This document shows, one piece after another, positions 8,174 through 17,575 of a stretch of DNA of 64,000 nucleotides. Location of the stretch: positions 62,001 to 126,000 of the forward strand of contig JADJXA010000007.1 in NCBI GenBank assembly GCA_016716065.1, written 5' to 3'. Every line of letters begins with the position of its first letter. The stretch's first letter is position 1. The stretch comes from Candidatus Leptovillus gracilis (GTDB lineage: Bacteria > Chloroflexota > Anaerolineae > Promineifilales > Promineifilaceae). Position numbers and translations under genes: made by a program. The notes beneath the pieces are model-generated. The model did not search any database, was not told where the DNA came from, and saw nothing but the letters and a program-made list of their open reading frames with translations.

Positions 8174-11100
8174 ATGTCTGAGCAGCGAACATCTACCGAC
8201 GCTTTTCAGCGCGAAATCAATAACATCGAAACGACCATCGTCGCTTTGGAGGCGCAGCGTGTGGCTCTGGGCGATCTGGTGGTAGACACCGCCCTGGGAC
8301 TGCTGCGCGAACGGCTGGCAACCCTTGTCCAGCCAGATCAAGCTCCTGACGAACGCAAGCGCGTGACCGTGTTGTTTGCCGATATGTCTGGCTATACCGC
8401 CCTCAGCGAAAACCTGGACCCAGAAGACGTGGCGGCGATCATGAACCAGTTGTTCGAGGCGGTGACGGCCGAAATCCACCGTTTTGGCGGCACGATAGAC
8501 AAATACAGCGGTGACGCCGTGATGGCGCTGTTTGGCGCACCGCAAGCGCTGGAAAACCACGAAGAGATGGCCGCGCGCGCCGCCCTGGCGATGCAAACTG
8601 TCATCACCAATTTTAGCGCCGCTCTGGAACAGGAGCGCGGTTTTAGCCTGCGGATGCGCATCGGCCTGAACACCGGCGAGGTATTGGCCGGGCTGGTGGG
8701 CGGCCTGAAGGCGCGCAGCTATACGGTGATGGGCGATACGGTGAACCTGGCCTCGCGGCTGGAACACGCCGCGCCGGCGAGTCGGATTCTGATCAGCGCG
8801 GCGACAGCGCGGCGGATTCGCGCTATTTTTGATTTTGAGCCGCCGCAGCAAATTAGGGTAAAGGGCAAGACAGAGCCGATTACCGTGTATCTGGTGGTAG
8901 GCGAGAAGGCGGAACGGGGGCGGGTGCGCGGGCTGGCCGGGCTGTATGCGCCGATGGTGGGGCGCGAGGCAGAGTTTGCCGCGCTGCAAACGACATTTGC
9001 GGCGGTGCTGGCCGACCGGGTCTGGCGGGCTACGGCCGTCGTCGGCGAAGCCGGCATTGGCAAGTCCCGTATCCGGCGTGAATTTGTCGCCTGGATGGCC
9101 GAAACCCAGCCGCAAACGCGCATCCTCAGCGGCACGGGCTATCCCCATACGCGCACCACACCCTACTCCTTGCTGGCGGAGGTGATGCGTTCGTTGTTTA
9201 CGGTGGGGCGAGACGTGGGCGTGGATACGGCCGTTACCCAACTCTCCAGCCATCTGCATAACTTGCAGCCCACCCTCGACGACACCGAATTTCGCTACCA
9301 GCTGGGTTCGCTGGCCGGCGTCCTCGGCCTGCCGCTTGTCGGCAGCCCACTGCAAGAACTGGACCCCGAACAACGCCGCGACCGCACGTTCCTCTCTCTG
9401 GAACGCATCCTCCTGGCGACGGCCGCCGCAGCCCCTCTGCTGCTCATCCTCGATGACCTGCACTGGGCCGACGTTCTGTCGCTGGCCTTCCTGGAACGCT
9501 TCTTGAACCTGATCGCCCGCCAGGTGTTCAACGATCAGGCCGCCATGCTGCTCATCCTCAGCCGCCCGGCCGAAGACCCCTTGTCGGCGATGGGGCAGTT
9601 ATTGCAAGAATTGGCCCAACCGCCCCATCGCCGCCTGCAACTCACCGCCCTGGACGAAAGCCAATCGGCCGCGCTTATCGCTGGTTTGTTGGACCAATCG
9701 CTGCCCGCGGATTTGTCGGCGCTGATCACCCACCACGCCCAGGGCAACCCGTTTTTCGTGGAAGAGATGATCCGCTCATTTGTTGAAGATGGCACGCTGC
9801 AAGAGGGGGCCACCGGCCGCTGGCGCGCCAGCCGCGCCGTTTCCGACGTGCGCGTGCCCGGCTCGGTACAAGACATCATCGCCGCCCGCCTGGACCGGCT
9901 GCCGCCGCAAAACAAGCGCGTTACGCAGCACGCGGCGATCATCGGCCGCACCTTTTGGCAGCAGTTGTTGGCCCAAATCACCCAGTTTGATTCGGTGGAG
10001 CCGACGCTGCTGCTGCTGGAAACCCGTCAGTTGGCCGACCGATTGAGCGAATCACAAATTGCTGAGGATTGGGAATGGGTATTCCGCCACATCCTCATCC
10101 AGGAAGTGGCTTATGCCACTGTGCCCAAGCAGACGCGACGGCACATCCATCGGCAGGTAGCCGCCGCGCTGGAAGCGCAGTTGGACGAACATACCGACTT
10201 TTTGCTGCCGCTGATCGCCTATCATTTTGAGGAAGGGGACACGCCCGATAAGGCGATTGTTTATTTGAGCCGGGCAGGGGAGCAGGCGGCGGGGCAGTTT
10301 GCCAATGAGGAGGCGCTTGGTTATTTCAACCGGGCGCTGGGGCTGTTGGACGGATTGGCAGAAGTGGAACCGTTAACGGCCGTACAACATACCCACCGCT
10401 ACCACCTGCTGCGCAATCGAGCTGAGGTCTACCACCTGACAGGCCGCCGCGACGCGCAAAAAGCAGACCTGGACGCCCTGCAAGCGCTGGCCGATTCGGA
10501 CGGCCGTCGCGCCGACGTGGCGCTGAAGTTTGCGGCGTACTATCAGGCGATCAGTGATTTTCCAACGGCCGTGATGCAGGCAAAAACGGCCGTAACCCAC
10601 GCCGAAAAAGCCAACAACCCACGCCAAAAAGCCGAGGGACTTAACGATTGGGCCTTCGCCCTACTGCGCCAGGGGAACCTGGAACAGGCCCGCGACCTGC
10701 TGCAACAAGCCCATCAACTCGCCATAACCGCCAGCGATGTTCTGAACCAGACCGTCTCGCTGCTGCGTTCAGGCATTGTCTACTATTTCCAGGGCGAAAA
10801 TCTGCTGGCCCGTGAACAATATGAAAACGCCCTGAATCGGGCGCGTGGGCTAAAAGATTTAAAGCTGCAATCTGCCTGCCTGACAAACCTGGTCGGCGTT
10901 TACCATGCGTTAGGTGATATTTCTCAGGCGCGAATCGCCTGCCAGGATGCCTTGCAAATTGTGCAGACGATTGGCGACCGCGCCAAAGAAGCAGCCATTT
11001 TGAACAATATCGGCGCTATTTACTACGGATTGGGCAATTTTGGCGCTGCTAAAGAACATCACAAACAAGCCTTGCTCATTTCTGAAACCTTAAAAGATCG

Positions 11101-11680
11101 CCTCGGAGAATCTTTGGCTGCCAGTAATTTGGCGATGGTGCTTGCCGATTTGGGTGACTACCAACAAGCGAGCTTCTTGTCGCAAAGAGCCTTGCAAATT
11201 GACCAGCAGATTGGCGACCGCATCGGACAAGGTTACAGCCTCACGTCTCTGGCGAGGGCATTGGAAGGATTGGGCGAATTAACGGCAGCCAGTCAGTTTC
11301 ATCAGGAAGCCATCAAAATCCGACGGGATTTAAAACAAGATGCCACCTGCATAGATAATCTGGCTGCTTTGGCGGCCATTGCCGTGCGTCAGAATGATTT
11401 ATCCGGTGCGCAACACTATGTAGATGCCATTTTGATCTGGATTGAAGCCAACGGAACCGACGGCATTGAATACCTCTGGAAAACCTACCTCATTTGTATC
11501 ACCGTTCTGGAAACGGTGGGCGCGCATGAACGTGCCAACATATTACTTAACCAGACATATCATTCCCTCATCGAGCAAGCCCAAAAGATCAGTGACCCCG
11601 ATATACGTCATGCCTTTCTCCACAACGTTTTAGCCCAACGTCAAATCATCGCCCAATTCGAACAAAAAAAGGCGAGGTAG
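8174..11680 (+). CDS. Class III adenylate/guanylate cyclase - AAA/STAND ATPase - TPR regulator
   Basis: This is a 1168-residue signalling protein. After a helical N-terminus comes a class III cyclase domain (residues about 60-245). The metal aspartates are D70 (FADMSGYT) and D114 (KYSGDAVMALFG). A substrate-selecting Lys lies at 110, and the NLASR pair N191/R195 is in place, so the catalytic set looks complete. A STAND-type ATPase follows: Walker A GEAGIGKS at 291-298 and Walker B LLLILDDLHW at about 422-431. Tetratricopeptide repeats cover about residues 690-1130. This architecture is common in Chloroflexota and Actinobacteria; the TPR/ATPase part is thought to sense or scaffold and to control cAMP production. 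The stop codon lies inside the hairpin at 11669-11698. Its partners are unknown. Confidence 0.85.
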   Translation: MSEQRTSTDAFQREINNIETTIVALEAQRVALGDLVVDTALGLLRERLATLVQPDQAPDERKRVTVLFADMSGYTALSENLDPEDVAAIMNQLFEAVTAEIHRFGGTIDKYSGDAVMALFGAPQALENHEEMAARAALAMQTVITNFSAALEQERGFSLRMRIGLNTGEVLAGLVGGLKARSYTVMGDTVNLASRLEHAAPASRILISAATARRIRAIFDFEPPQQIRVKGKTEPITVYLVVGEKAERGRVRGLAGLYAPMVGREAEFAALQTTFAAVLADRVWRATAVVGEAGIGKSRIRREFVAWMAETQPQTRILSGTGYPHTRTTPYSLLAEVMRSLFTVGRDVGVDTAVTQLSSHLHNLQPTLDDTEFRYQLGSLAGVLGLPLVGSPLQELDPEQRRDRTFLSLERILLATAAAAPLLLILDDLHWADVLSLAFLERFLNLIARQVFNDQAAMLLILSRPAEDPLSAMGQLLQELAQPPHRRLQLTALDESQSAALIAGLLDQSLPADLSALITHHAQGNPFFVEEMIRSFVEDGTLQEGATGRWRASRAVSDVRVPGSVQDIIAARLDRLPPQNKRVTQHAAIIGRTFWQQLLAQITQFDSVEPTLLLLETRQLADRLSESQIAEDWEWVFRHILIQEVAYATVPKQTRRHIHRQVAAALEAQLDEHTDFLLPLIAYHFEEGDTPDKAIVYLSRAGEQAAGQFANEEALGYFNRALGLLDGLAEVEPLTAVQHTHRYHLLRNRAEVYHLTGRRDAQKADLDALQALADSDGRRADVALKFAAYYQAISDFPTAVMQAKTAVTHAEKANNPRQKAEGLNDWAFALLRQGNLEQARDLLQQAHQLAITASDVLNQTVSLLRSGIVYYFQGENLLAREQYENALNRARGLKDLKLQSACLTNLVGVYHALGDISQARIACQDALQIVQTIGDRAKEAAILNNIGAIYYGLGNFGAAKEHHKQALLISETLKDRLGESLAASNLAMVLADLGDYQQASFLSQRALQIDQQIGDRIGQGYSLTSLARALEGLGELTAASQFHQEAIKIRRDLKQDATCIDNLAALAAIAVRQNDLSGAQHYVDAILIWIEANGTDGIEYLWKTYLICITVLETVGAHERANILLNQTYHSLIEQAQKISDPDIRHAFLHNVLAQRQIIAQFEQKKAR

Positions 11681-11698
11681 CGCCTGATACCTCGCCTT
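11669..11698 (-). terminator. Hairpin terminator between convergent genes
   Basis: An 11-bp perfect stem (AAGGCGAGGTA / TACCTCGCCTT) encloses an 8-base loop. On the minus strand it is followed by a run of seven T, giving a classical intrinsic terminator for the FG-GAP gene. The stop codon of the upstream plus-strand gene sits in the left arm. Confidence 0.85.
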
Positions 11699-11729
11699 AG
11701 CACCTGTAACAGGCCGCTGCGAATCTGGA

Positions 11730-14006
11730 TCAACCGCCAACAACCGCAAACCGGGTGAGGTGGCAGATGTCTACGCGGAACCAGTTTTCGGCCGGGTTGT
11801 AGGTGTAGGTAGAGGTAGGGATGCAGGTGGTGGCCGCGTCTATCCAGGTCTGGCTGGCCTTGTCCCAGAACTGAAGCTGCATGGCATTTTCATCGGTTCC
11901 CGGCGGCAGCGTGGTTTCGTTGTAAAAGATGGTGACGCTGACCGGCAGTAAAAAGGGATAGCTGGCGGCCGGACTAAAGGGAAGATTGGTGGGGAGCACG
12001 GCCGTTCCCCCATCACCCGCATCCTTCACCACCAGCGGCAAATACAGCCGTTCCGGCGCGACGGCGTCCAGGTCAAAGTAATAGCGAATCGTGTTGGTGG
12101 GCGAAGGCTGGGGAATCATCGCCAGCGGGGTGTAGGCGAGTTTAATCAACTCCGCCACCGCGCCTGGCGGCACATTGACGCGCAGTCCCAGGCCGGTCTG
12201 CGGATTCGTGAAGATCAGTTCCCCACCGTCACCCGGCGTGATAGCGGCGTCTACGGTAATTGTGACCGGTGTGGTGGCGGTGAGTATGTGTGTCAGGCTG
12301 GTGGCGGTGACTACGGCCGTATACGCTCCTGGCACGTTGTAATCATGCGTCACATTCTGCCCAACGGCCGTACCGCCATCACCAAAGGCCCACTCGTACT
12401 GCAAAAACCCGGCCGCTGGGGCCAATGCCTGGAAAAAGGTCGGCTGGCCGACGGCGGTGGGGCTGCTGTTGACGGCCGTCAGCGACGGAATAAGACCTGA
12501 ACCATAATAAGCGAACGCCTGCCCCGTAAAACCGGCAGGGTTGGGCAGCAGGGGCGCGCCGACCAGCAGATCGGCAAAGCCATCACCGTTCACGTCGCCG
12601 GCGGTGGCGGCCGCCGTGCCATACCGGGCATCCACGACCAGACTGCCACCCGACCAGACAGGCGCGCTGTCCACACCGGCGGAGGAACCCAAATAGACAA
12701 ACGCGCCACCACCGCCAACGGCCGTTGGCCCTCTATCCGGGCCATCACGCAAGGCCACTTCATAGCCCGGCGCGCCGATAATCACATCGTCGTAGCCATC
12801 ATTATTCACGTCGCCGGCCATGCCCACCACGCGCCCAAACATCGAATCAGGCCGATATTCGCTCAGAAACGTAGGCGAAAAATCCAATCCCAGTTCAGTA
12901 CCGTAATAGAGAAAAGCCGCGCCATATACGACAAGCTGGTCGCCATAACCCGGCGCGCCGACAATCACATCGGCAAAACCATCGTCATTGACATCCCCGG
13001 CAGCGCCGGCAGAGAAGCCAAACTGGCTGCCTATCGTATAGCTGCCATACACAACGCTAATGGCATCAGCCGGCGTAGCCACCGGCAGACCGGCCGGTAA
13101 ACCGCTGACGCTGCCCAGAAAAACAGCGGCCATACCCGTCTCGCCATCCGGCGCATATTCACTGGCGCCGATGACCACGTCGTCATACCCATCCCCATTT
13201 ACGTCGCCGGCCGTGCCCACCGCAACGCCAAACCGGGCCAACGGCAGGTCACTCTCGGCGATCCAATCGGGCGACGGTGACAGGCCATCAGGTCCACCAT
13301 AATAAACATAGGCGCGCCCTAACGGAACCGCCCCACTCCGGTAATTGGGCGCACCCACGATCACGTCATCGTAACCATCGCCATTCACGTCGCCGGCCGC
13401 GGCAACGGCCGTGCCAAATAGATCATCCAGCTGTTCGCCAGCCACCACCCAATCCGGCGTAAGCGACAAACCGGTGAGCGAACCCAAAAAGAGATAAGCC
13501 TTCCCTCCCACGTTTGGCAGCGGCGAATTTGCCCCAATAATCACATCAGCAAAGCCATCGCCATTCACATCGCCAGCCGCGGCGACGGCAATGCCGAGTT
13601 CCTCGTTCTCATTGTTGCTCTCCACCCGCCAACTAAACGGCAGCTGCAAGCCGTCTGGTCCGCCGCTAAAGACAAACACGGCCCCTTCATCCACCTCACC
13701 CCCATCAAACCAGTTTGCCCCAATAATCACGTCCGCGAAACCGTCGCCATTCACGTCGCCGGCCGTGTTCAGCGAAAAACCATAATTGGCATCTTGGGGG
13801 ATAAAAGAGGTCCAATCGGCATGGGGCGTCAGGACAAAGGCGTCTACCACCAGCAGACCATCAGGATTAGCCGCAGAATTGGCAACAACAGGCGGTGCGG
13901 GCAATGGCACAAACAATCCTGCTGCGTTTTGCCAACCCGTCATAACCAGCAAACAAAACAAGCCAGCCAACAAGCCTACAGCGCCTAATCTACCAGATAA
14001 CTTCAT
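11730..14006 (-). CDS. Secreted FG-GAP repeat protein with PKD domain
   Basis: This is a surface or secreted protein of 758 residues. It begins with a signal-peptide-like segment (GAVGLLAGLFCLLVMTGW). Seven or so FG-GAP/integrin-alpha-type repeats follow, each with a calcium-binding GDVNGDGFADVIIGA-type loop, at about 60-residue spacing; together they should form a beta-propeller. After them, about residues 515-590, lies a PKD domain (YEWAFGDGGTAVGQNVTHDY). The remaining 165 residues are beta-rich, include RLYLPLVVKD and carry no motif I recognise. The ATG at 14006 is preferred over one nine codons earlier because GGAGAAG precedes it. A likely role is adhesion or polymer binding at the cell surface, inferred only from the repeats. 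Confidence 0.85.
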   Translation of the reverse strand: MKLSGRLGAVGLLAGLFCLLVMTGWQNAAGLFVPLPAPPVVANSAANPDGLLVVDAFVLTPHADWTSFIPQDANYGFSLNTAGDVNGDGFADVIIGANWFDGGEVDEGAVFVFSGGPDGLQLPFSWRVESNNENEELGIAVAAAGDVNGDGFADVIIGANSPLPNVGGKAYLFLGSLTGLSLTPDWVVAGEQLDDLFGTAVAAAGDVNGDGYDDVIVGAPNYRSGAVPLGRAYVYYGGPDGLSPSPDWIAESDLPLARFGVAVGTAGDVNGDGYDDVVIGASEYAPDGETGMAAVFLGSVSGLPAGLPVATPADAISVVYGSYTIGSQFGFSAGAAGDVNDDGFADVIVGAPGYGDQLVVYGAAFLYYGTELGLDFSPTFLSEYRPDSMFGRVVGMAGDVNNDGYDDVIIGAPGYEVALRDGPDRGPTAVGGGGAFVYLGSSAGVDSAPVWSGGSLVVDARYGTAAATAGDVNGDGFADLLVGAPLLPNPAGFTGQAFAYYGSGLIPSLTAVNSSPTAVGQPTFFQALAPAAGFLQYEWAFGDGGTAVGQNVTHDYNVPGAYTAVVTATSLTHILTATTPVTITVDAAITPGDGGELIFTNPQTGLGLRVNVPPGAVAELIKLAYTPLAMIPQPSPTNTIRYYFDLDAVAPERLYLPLVVKDAGDGGTAVLPTNLPFSPAASYPFLLPVSVTIFYNETTLPPGTDENAMQLQFWDKASQTWIDAATTCIPTSTYTYNPAENWFRVDICHLTRFAVVGG

Positions 14007-14081
14007 AGCACTTCTCCACAGCGACAGATTCAAGAATCTGATGCCTCAGAAACTTCACCCAATCACAATGCCGACTGAAAC

Positions 14082-14108
14082 AAAAAGGACACGGCTCACG
14101 CCGTGTCC
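14082..14108 (-). terminator. Intrinsic terminator of spoVS
   Basis: GGACACGGC / GCCGTGTCC form a 9-bp stem with a TCAC loop. Read on the minus strand, TTTTTG follows directly. It lies 26 bases past the spoVS stop. Confidence 0.8.
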
Positions 14109-14133
14109 AAAATTCAACTGAATACCAGTTCTA

Positions 14134-14397
14134 TTAACTGCGCGGTTCAACAACGATACGGATCGCTGTGCGCTCCTGTTCATCAATGCTCACCTCTACA
14201 AATGATGGCACACAGACAATTTCCACACCTTCCTCTGCCAGATACCCTTTGGCAATAACAATTGCCTTAAGCGCCTGATTGACGGCGCCAGCCCCAATAG
14301 CCTGTACTTCTGCCCGGTTTACTTCGCGCATCACACCGGCGATAGCTCCCGCTACCGCAGCCGTTCGGGAACGAGCAGAAACTTTGATTACATTCAT
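14134..14397 (-). CDS. spoVS: Stage V sporulation protein S (SpoVS) family
   Basis: This 87-residue protein matches the SpoVS/Alba-like family over its whole length (MNVIKVSARSRTAAVAGAIAG, AIGAGAVNQALKAIVIAKGYL, ending in IRIVVEPRS). In Bacillus, SpoVS affects septation and sporulation. Homologues are widespread in non-sporulating Chloroflexota and Deinococcus-Thermus, where the role is not settled; the Alba-like fold suggests nucleic acid binding. The ATG is preceded by GGAGG at good spacing. It is transcribed away from dnaA, and the roughly 730-base spacer between the two probably carries both promoters. Confidence 0.93.
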   Translation of the reverse strand: MNVIKVSARSRTAAVAGAIAGVMREVNRAEVQAIGAGAVNQALKAIVIAKGYLAEEGVEIVCVPSFVEVSIDEQERTAIRIVVEPRS

Positions 14398-15162
14398 AAA
14401 GAGCCTCCATGTACGTTCATTGTGTCGGGTTCCAAGCGTTAAGGCTGAGCTTACTCATATCTTGGGACATTAAAATTCTAGCCAATTTGCGCCAACCTTG
14501 TCAAGCATATGCCATTTTACGGAGATACGCCTTATTTTCACCTATCAAGGCGACCAATAAGAAGGATAAACTCATGAATCCGTTTAAGTAGGCAGGTTTT
14601 CGGGAAGCTGTATTTGCCCAAGCCCTAAATTCATGATGGCGTATTGATCGGACCGTGAAAAAGACGTGACTGCCACAGACACAAAACAGAATCATCTCTT
14701 TAACTTTTCATAATAAACAACATAGTACCCCAACATTTAGGGGGTGAGGAAATTTAATACCTAAACTTAGGTAGACGGCGTGTTTGTCAAGCAATCCATC
14801 TTAAAATATGGCTCTTTTTAAGGTTTTACCTTCCTAAAAACTTTAAACCTTTTAAGGCAATTTAGGACTGATCTCATTGCGCAGCGCTACCCCATTTGTT
14901 AAAATGATTGAACCGTCGTCACCAATCACAACTGCTCGAATTTGCGTATGTGTTTGTTATGGGTCGTAACGAACCGCAAGAGGGAGCCAATCTACAGTGC
15001 GGCAGATTTTTATTGAGTTGAGGGTCTCAATAAAAGCTATCTGACTTGACGGCCTGAAATCCCCACTACTTCAAGTAAGTTATGTATGTGTGGCTGTTGC
15101 CCACAAGTTAGTCGCGCCTGCCTATTTTGCAGGCCGAGCATTCATCGAACAGGTCTAAGCCC
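14398..15162. promoter_or_regulatory. AT-rich spoVS-dnaA divergent intergenic region with CCTAAA/TTTAGG motifs
   Basis: No credible gene was found in this roughly 765-base spacer. It is markedly AT-rich compared with its surroundings. It holds a cluster of CCTAAA/TTTAGG hexamers at 14736, 14760, 14833 and 14861, including an operator-like inverted pair ACCTAA-AC-TTAGGT at 14759-14772. These could be binding sites controlling dnaA or spoVS, but the protein is unknown. No perfect DnaA box was seen here. Confidence 0.5.
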
Positions 15163-16572
15163 ATGTCTCCAGAAATTGCGTGGAAAGCTGCTCTGGGCGA
15201 GTTAGAGTTACAAATGACCAAAGCAACCTTCAACACATGGTTGAAGGATGCGCGGCTCCTCGCCTGCGAAAACGACGAATATGTTATTGGCGTCCGTAAT
15301 GATTATGCCAAAGATTGGTTGGAAAACCGTCTGCAAGACACCATCTTACGCACGCTATCCGCGATTCTCAATCAACCGGTGAGTGTCCGGTTTGTTGTTT
15401 GGTCTGATGAGATCATTGCGCCCCCCCCGCCGGTTATGAATGGCAGCAGTCCCGTGAATGGGGCTAAACCGCTACGCCGTCCGTCCCCTGCCTATCAAAG
15501 TGAAGATTCCATCAGCCTGGCGCTCAATCAGAGGTTTACATTTGCCTCGTTTGTTGTGGGAACGAGCAATCGGCTGGCTCATGCGGCCGCTTTGTCTGTG
15601 TCTGAAAATCCGGGGCAGACGTATAACCCGCTCTTTATTTATGGCGGCGTGGGCCTGGGCAAAACGCATTTGCTTCATGCTATCGGGCATAAATGTATTA
15701 GCGATGGTTTGTCCATTTGTTACATTTCTTCCGAGACATTTACGAATGATCTGGTGCAGTCCATTCGCAACAAACAAATGGCCCAGTTCCGCGAACGTTA
15801 CCGCACCCCAGACGTGCTGTTGATTGACGACATCCAGTTTATTGCCGGTAAAGAGAGTACGCAGGAAGAGTTGTTCCATACATTTAATGATTTGCATAGT
15901 CAGGGCAAGCAAGTTGTCCTGTCCAGCGACCGTCCGCCAAAGGCGATGGCGACTTTGGAAGAACGGCTGCAATCTCGCTTTGAGTGGGGATTGATGGCGG
16001 ATATTCAACTGCCTGACACAGAGACGCGCAAAGCTATTTTGCAGGCCAAAGCCGAAGATCACGGGGTGGCGGTTCCGAATCATGTTATTGATCTCATTGC
16101 CCATCATGTGCGCAACAACATCCGCGAGCTTGAAGGCGCGCTGAACAAAGTGATCGCGTATGCGCAGCTTTCGGGCACGGGGACGGTGGATAGGGAATTG
16201 GTGAACATGGCTTTGGCTGATTTGGTACGCCGGCCGGAAAAGGTGACGATGGCGCAAGTGATAGAAGCGGTGTGCGCGTATTATAATGTCACGCCAGAGG
16301 CGTTGGGCAGCACCAGCCGCAGCCGCACCATCGCCTTCCCGCGCCAGATGGTGATGTATCTGGCGCGCACAGAGACGGACAGTTCGCTGCCGCAAATTGG
16401 CGCGCGCCTGGGCAACCGGGACCATACGACGATTTTGTATGGGTATGAAAAAATTGCGACGTTGTTAGACGTAGATGCGACAGCGCGGCGAGATATGCTA
16501 GAAATCAAAGCCGCGCTTTATGAGGCCAACGGCCGTCAGGTATCGCCAGCCTCGGACAAAGTGTTCGGGTGA
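15163..16572 (+). CDS. dnaA: Chromosomal replication initiator DnaA
   Basis: DnaA binds 9-mer boxes at the origin and melts it for replisome loading. From the ATG at 15163 the protein has 469 residues, a usual length. Domain I starts at once (WKAALGELELQMTKATFNTWL). The AAA+ domain carries Walker A GGVGLGKTH and Walker B VLLIDDIQF, with the sensor/arginine region around LQSRFEWGL. Domain IV ends with the box-binding signature GNRDHTTILYGYEKI. A TTG start 12 codons earlier is possible but has no better leader. dnaN does not follow; instead the gene is followed by a terminator and a cluster of DnaA-box-like sequences. Confidence 0.95.
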   Translation: MSPEIAWKAALGELELQMTKATFNTWLKDARLLACENDEYVIGVRNDYAKDWLENRLQDTILRTLSAILNQPVSVRFVVWSDEIIAPPPPVMNGSSPVNGAKPLRRPSPAYQSEDSISLALNQRFTFASFVVGTSNRLAHAAALSVSENPGQTYNPLFIYGGVGLGKTHLLHAIGHKCISDGLSICYISSETFTNDLVQSIRNKQMAQFRERYRTPDVLLIDDIQFIAGKESTQEELFHTFNDLHSQGKQVVLSSDRPPKAMATLEERLQSRFEWGLMADIQLPDTETRKAILQAKAEDHGVAVPNHVIDLIAHHVRNNIRELEGALNKVIAYAQLSGTGTVDRELVNMALADLVRRPEKVTMAQVIEAVCAYYNVTPEALGSTSRSRTIAFPRQMVMYLARTETDSSLPQIGARLGNRDHTTILYGYEKIATLLDVDATARRDMLEIKAALYEANGRQVSPASDKVFG

Positions 16573-16662
16573 AGTTGCCTATATCTGACAAAGTGACAGC
16601 AATGTCCGATGATGACCTTTGCGAGTTATAGACCCCAAAAATCCGCACGGAGTCGTGTTTTG

Positions 16663-16691
16663 AGCCAGTCCTCGTAAGGACTGGCTTTTTT
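16663..16691 (+). terminator. Intrinsic terminator of dnaA
   Basis: AGCCAGTCC and GGACTGGCT form a perfect 9-bp stem with loop TCGTAA, followed by TTTTTT. It separates dnaA from the DnaA-box cluster. Confidence 0.9.
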
Positions 16692-16699
16692 GTTACTTA

Positions 16700-17140
16700 C
16701 CCGACAAACGGCTCTTTGTCAAGAGGAAAACGGCCGTTTCTGTGGATAAGTCACTCATAACTGTGGAGAACTGGGGTTTACTGTGGAAAAGGTGGCCGGG
16801 AAAGTCAGGCTGGTCCGGCGGCCAAAAGCCAGATATGGGGACAAAAGCAACGGAAGGGCTGCATATGGGAGGGCGTGGGCTGAGACCACAAAAGCAAGGA
16901 TTTCTATTCACCCACAACGGCCGTGAAATCCTCCACAACTCACAAAACAACGGTGCAGTTAAACGGCCGTATATGCAGCCCTCTCCTAACGCGCACAGCC
17001 ACATAAAGGGGGGCGCTCTTTCTTTCCACATATTCACAGGCCCTACTATCTACAACTACAAAGATCATATGAGGGGGGAAAGTTTTTGTATAACCGGTAA
17101 TAGGAAAGACGGCAGCGCCGCGCCAAATCCCCGCAGGCAA
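16700..17140. other. Candidate chromosomal origin of replication (oriC)
   Basis: This 440-base non-coding stretch directly follows dnaA. A perfect DnaA box, TGTGGATAA, lies at 16741-16749. Near-boxes TGTGGAGAA at 16762 and TGTGGAAAA at 16782 follow in the same orientation at 21- and 20-base spacing, two helical turns each. Opposite-orientation near-boxes occur at 17022-17030 (CTTTCCACA) and 17030-17038 (ATATTCACA), with further CCACAA elements around 16910-16940. An origin next to dnaA is the commonest bacterial arrangement. Open frames here are not convincing genes. Confidence 0.7.
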
Positions 17141-17142
17141 TA

Positions 17143-17170
17143 AAAAAGCTCTGGGAGGTCAGAGCTTTTT
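17143..17170. terminator. Bidirectional intrinsic terminator
   Basis: AAAAAGCTCTG and CAGAGCTTTTT form a perfect 11-bp stem around GGAGGT, flanked by A and T runs, so it can act on both strands. It closes the oriC region and lies just past the 3' end of the minus-strand gene at 17198-17476. Confidence 0.85.
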
Positions 17171-17197
17171 ATGAATCAACTATTGTTGCCGCAGCGC

Positions 17198-17476
17198 TTA
17201 CAAAAACTCAATGAGTCCGTACCCATCATCTTCAACCGGCAGCGCCGCCACACGAACGGCAACCTCAATACCGGTTTCATGGCGCAGACGCAGCGGCGCA
17301 ACGGCATTCCATTGGTCCCACAAGTCGCCCTGTAAAATAACGAAGCTGCGCATGGCTCCGGTGGAAGGCAGCAGCCCACCGGCTTTAATGTCGTAGCCAT
17401 TCAAGGCAATTTTAGCCACCAGGTGGTTCTTTTTGGAATCGTATACGTCAAGCGCGGAAGATAAAGATTTATTCAT
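17198..17476 (-). CDS. Small hypothetical protein
   Basis: This is a 92-residue protein that I do not recognise. It is predicted soluble, with alternating beta-like segments (VYDSKKNHLVAKIALNGYDI, SFVILQGDLWDQWNAV, IEVAVRVAALPVEDDGYGL) and no Cys, signal peptide or membrane helix. The ribosome-binding site is weak (AAGGT 14 bases upstream). Support comes from the clean frame, a codon pattern like its neighbours, and a terminator placed just past its stop. It lies 99 bases downstream of the ABC exporter on the same strand and may share its transcript. Confidence 0.6.
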   Translation of the reverse strand: MNKSLSSALDVYDSKKNHLVAKIALNGYDIKAGGLLPSTGAMRSFVILQGDLWDQWNAVAPLRLRHETGIEVAVRVAALPVEDDGYGLIEFL

Positions 17477-17575
17477 TTTTCGGTGACTACCTTGGGTCAG
17501 CGTTCAAGCTGCAAACAGTATAAACGTTATTTTCACACATTACAAATAGTACTCTAGGCGGCCAACCTTACTTTA

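Noticed and set aside
8165..9463. 432-residue frame antisense to the cyclase gene
   Set aside because: High-GC shadow frame: His/Arg/Gln-rich translation with no domain, opposite a well-supported gene.
16742..17143. 133-residue open frame on the plus strand (and an opposite 114-residue frame)
   Set aside because: It lies on the DnaA-box cluster, has no ribosome-binding site and a low-complexity, unfamily-like translation. The region is better explained as an origin.
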